Below, in pieces: positions 6,010 through 6,440 of a stretch of 6,440 nucleotides of DNA. The position numbers were made by a program, and so were the translations under genes. Positions within the stretch are counted from its first letter, which is position 1; every line of letters begins with the position of its first letter. The notes beneath the pieces are model-generated. The model searched no databases. It saw only the letters and a list, made by a program, of their open reading frames with translations, and was not told the origin of the DNA. This stretch comes from 13-1-40CM-64-14 sp036393975 (GTDB lineage: Bacteria > Sysuimicrobiota > Sysuimicrobiia > Sysuimicrobiales > Kaftiobacteriaceae): the NCBI GenBank assembly GCA_036393975.1, contig DASWFZ010000083.1, positions 1 through 6,440 on the forward strand. Direction: 5' to 3'.

Positions 6010-6440
6010 CTATAGGTCGCCGTCGCCCGGGGGGATCGCGGCGCCGTGGGCCGTCTTCTCCCAGGTGGTGCGGCCGGTCACGACGCTGCGGACGTATCGA
6101 TAGATCGCCAGCGGAACCACGACGAAGCGGTGCAACGAAAAGATCACCGAGCGGACGACGATAGCTCCAGCGTCTCCGACCCGACCGCGCGTTTGGGTGA
6201 GGACGGCCGCGAGCAGCCCCGCAGTCAGGAGTCCAGAGGACCACAGCGCGAGCGATCGCGGCAGCTGCACGACCAGCACATCCGCGCCTGCGACATTGAC
6301 CACTGCGTAGAAGTAGCTGGTGAGAAGGCCCAACGTGAACAACAATCCTCCACTTAAGAAGACCAACATGTCGATCCGCAGAAACGACGTCATCCGGCTG
6401 AAGAGCATGGCCGGAAGGTAGTCGCCCAGGCAGCGCAGCG
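6010..6440 (-). CDS. C-terminal membrane part of a probable GT2-type (cellulose-synthase-like) glycosyltransferase, 5' end outside window
   Basis: The minus-strand frame is open through the window edge, reading LRCLGDYLPA before the ATG at 6408, so that ATG is probably internal. Numbering from that methionine, hydrophobic segments lie at about 13-40, 53-72 and 83-104, the last more amphipathic. They are followed by a basic stretch and WEKTAHG at 116-122, then a short polar tail. A membrane region ending in a W-x-K-T-x-H-G motif is, as I recall, typical of polytopic family 2 glycosyltransferases that make and extrude polysaccharide chains. The catalytic D,D,D,QxxRW part would lie beyond the window, so the assignment is tentative and another polytopic protein is possible. 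The stop at 6010-6012 leaves 8 bp to the convergent GT4 stop, which may mean both act in envelope glycan synthesis, though they are not an operon. Confidence 0.62.
   Translation of the reverse strand, partial: LRCLGDYLPAMLFSRMTSFLRIDMLVFLSGGLLFTLGLLTSYFYAVVNVAGADVLVVQLPRSLALWSSGLLTAGLLAAVLTQTRGRVGDAGAIVVRSVIFSLHRFVVVPLAIYRYVRSVVTGRTTWEKTAHGAAIPPGDGDL

Noticed and set aside
5750..6244. 164-codon minus-strand open frame spanning the GT4/membrane protein junction
   Set aside because: It overlaps both recognised genes out of frame, is very arginine and proline rich, and shows no motif.

Overview
This is a 6.4 kb, GC-rich, gene-dense bacterial chromosomal segment with six protein genes. Both outermost genes are cut by the window edges. 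ThiI is strikingly like the Bacillus-type enzyme: no rhodanese domain, and the same GESLGQVASQT and YDISIRPYEDCC blocks. The neighbouring cysteine desulfurase carries a STGSAC/SHVL active-site loop of the kind found in ThiI-paired desulfurases. With the high GC and the DUF1800/DUF1501 pair, this fits a high-GC Bacillota or related Terrabacteria-type lineage. That placement is an inference from family resemblance recalled from memory, not a search, and is of low to moderate confidence.

Layout. (1) Positions 2-1811, plus strand: the C-terminal part of a PLP cysteine desulfurase, then thiI 10 nt downstream with an SD overlapping the desulfurase stop. Together they form a sulfur relay for tRNA 4-thiouridine and possibly thiamine thiazole. 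(2) Positions 1776-4698, minus strand: a probable two-gene operon encoding a DUF1800 protein followed by a DUF1501 protein with a twin-arginine-like leader. This pair recurs in bacteria without an established function. The spacer between the two genes holds an 8-bp GC-rich hairpin but no terminator-like T tract. The DUF1501 gene runs tail-to-tail into thiI, sharing 36 bp of coding sequence. (3) Positions 4699-4984: a divergent intergenic region, visibly less GC-rich in its right half, where promoters for the DUF1800 gene and the glycosyltransferase must lie. (4) About 4985-6001, plus strand: a GT4-family glycosyltransferase with a non-ATG start. (5) Positions 6010-6440, minus strand: the C-terminal membrane part of a protein, most likely a polytopic GT2-type (cellulose-synthase-like) glycosyltransferase, convergent with the GT4 gene and only 8 bp away.

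The sulfur-relay pair is housekeeping. The exported DUF1501/DUF1800 pair and the two glycosyltransferases suggest envelope functions, but nothing in the sequence ties them into one pathway. I saw no tRNA, rRNA, CRISPR array, insertion sequence or prophage gene. The least understood part is the DUF1800-DUF1501 operon; no clearly new system is demonstrable from this window alone.
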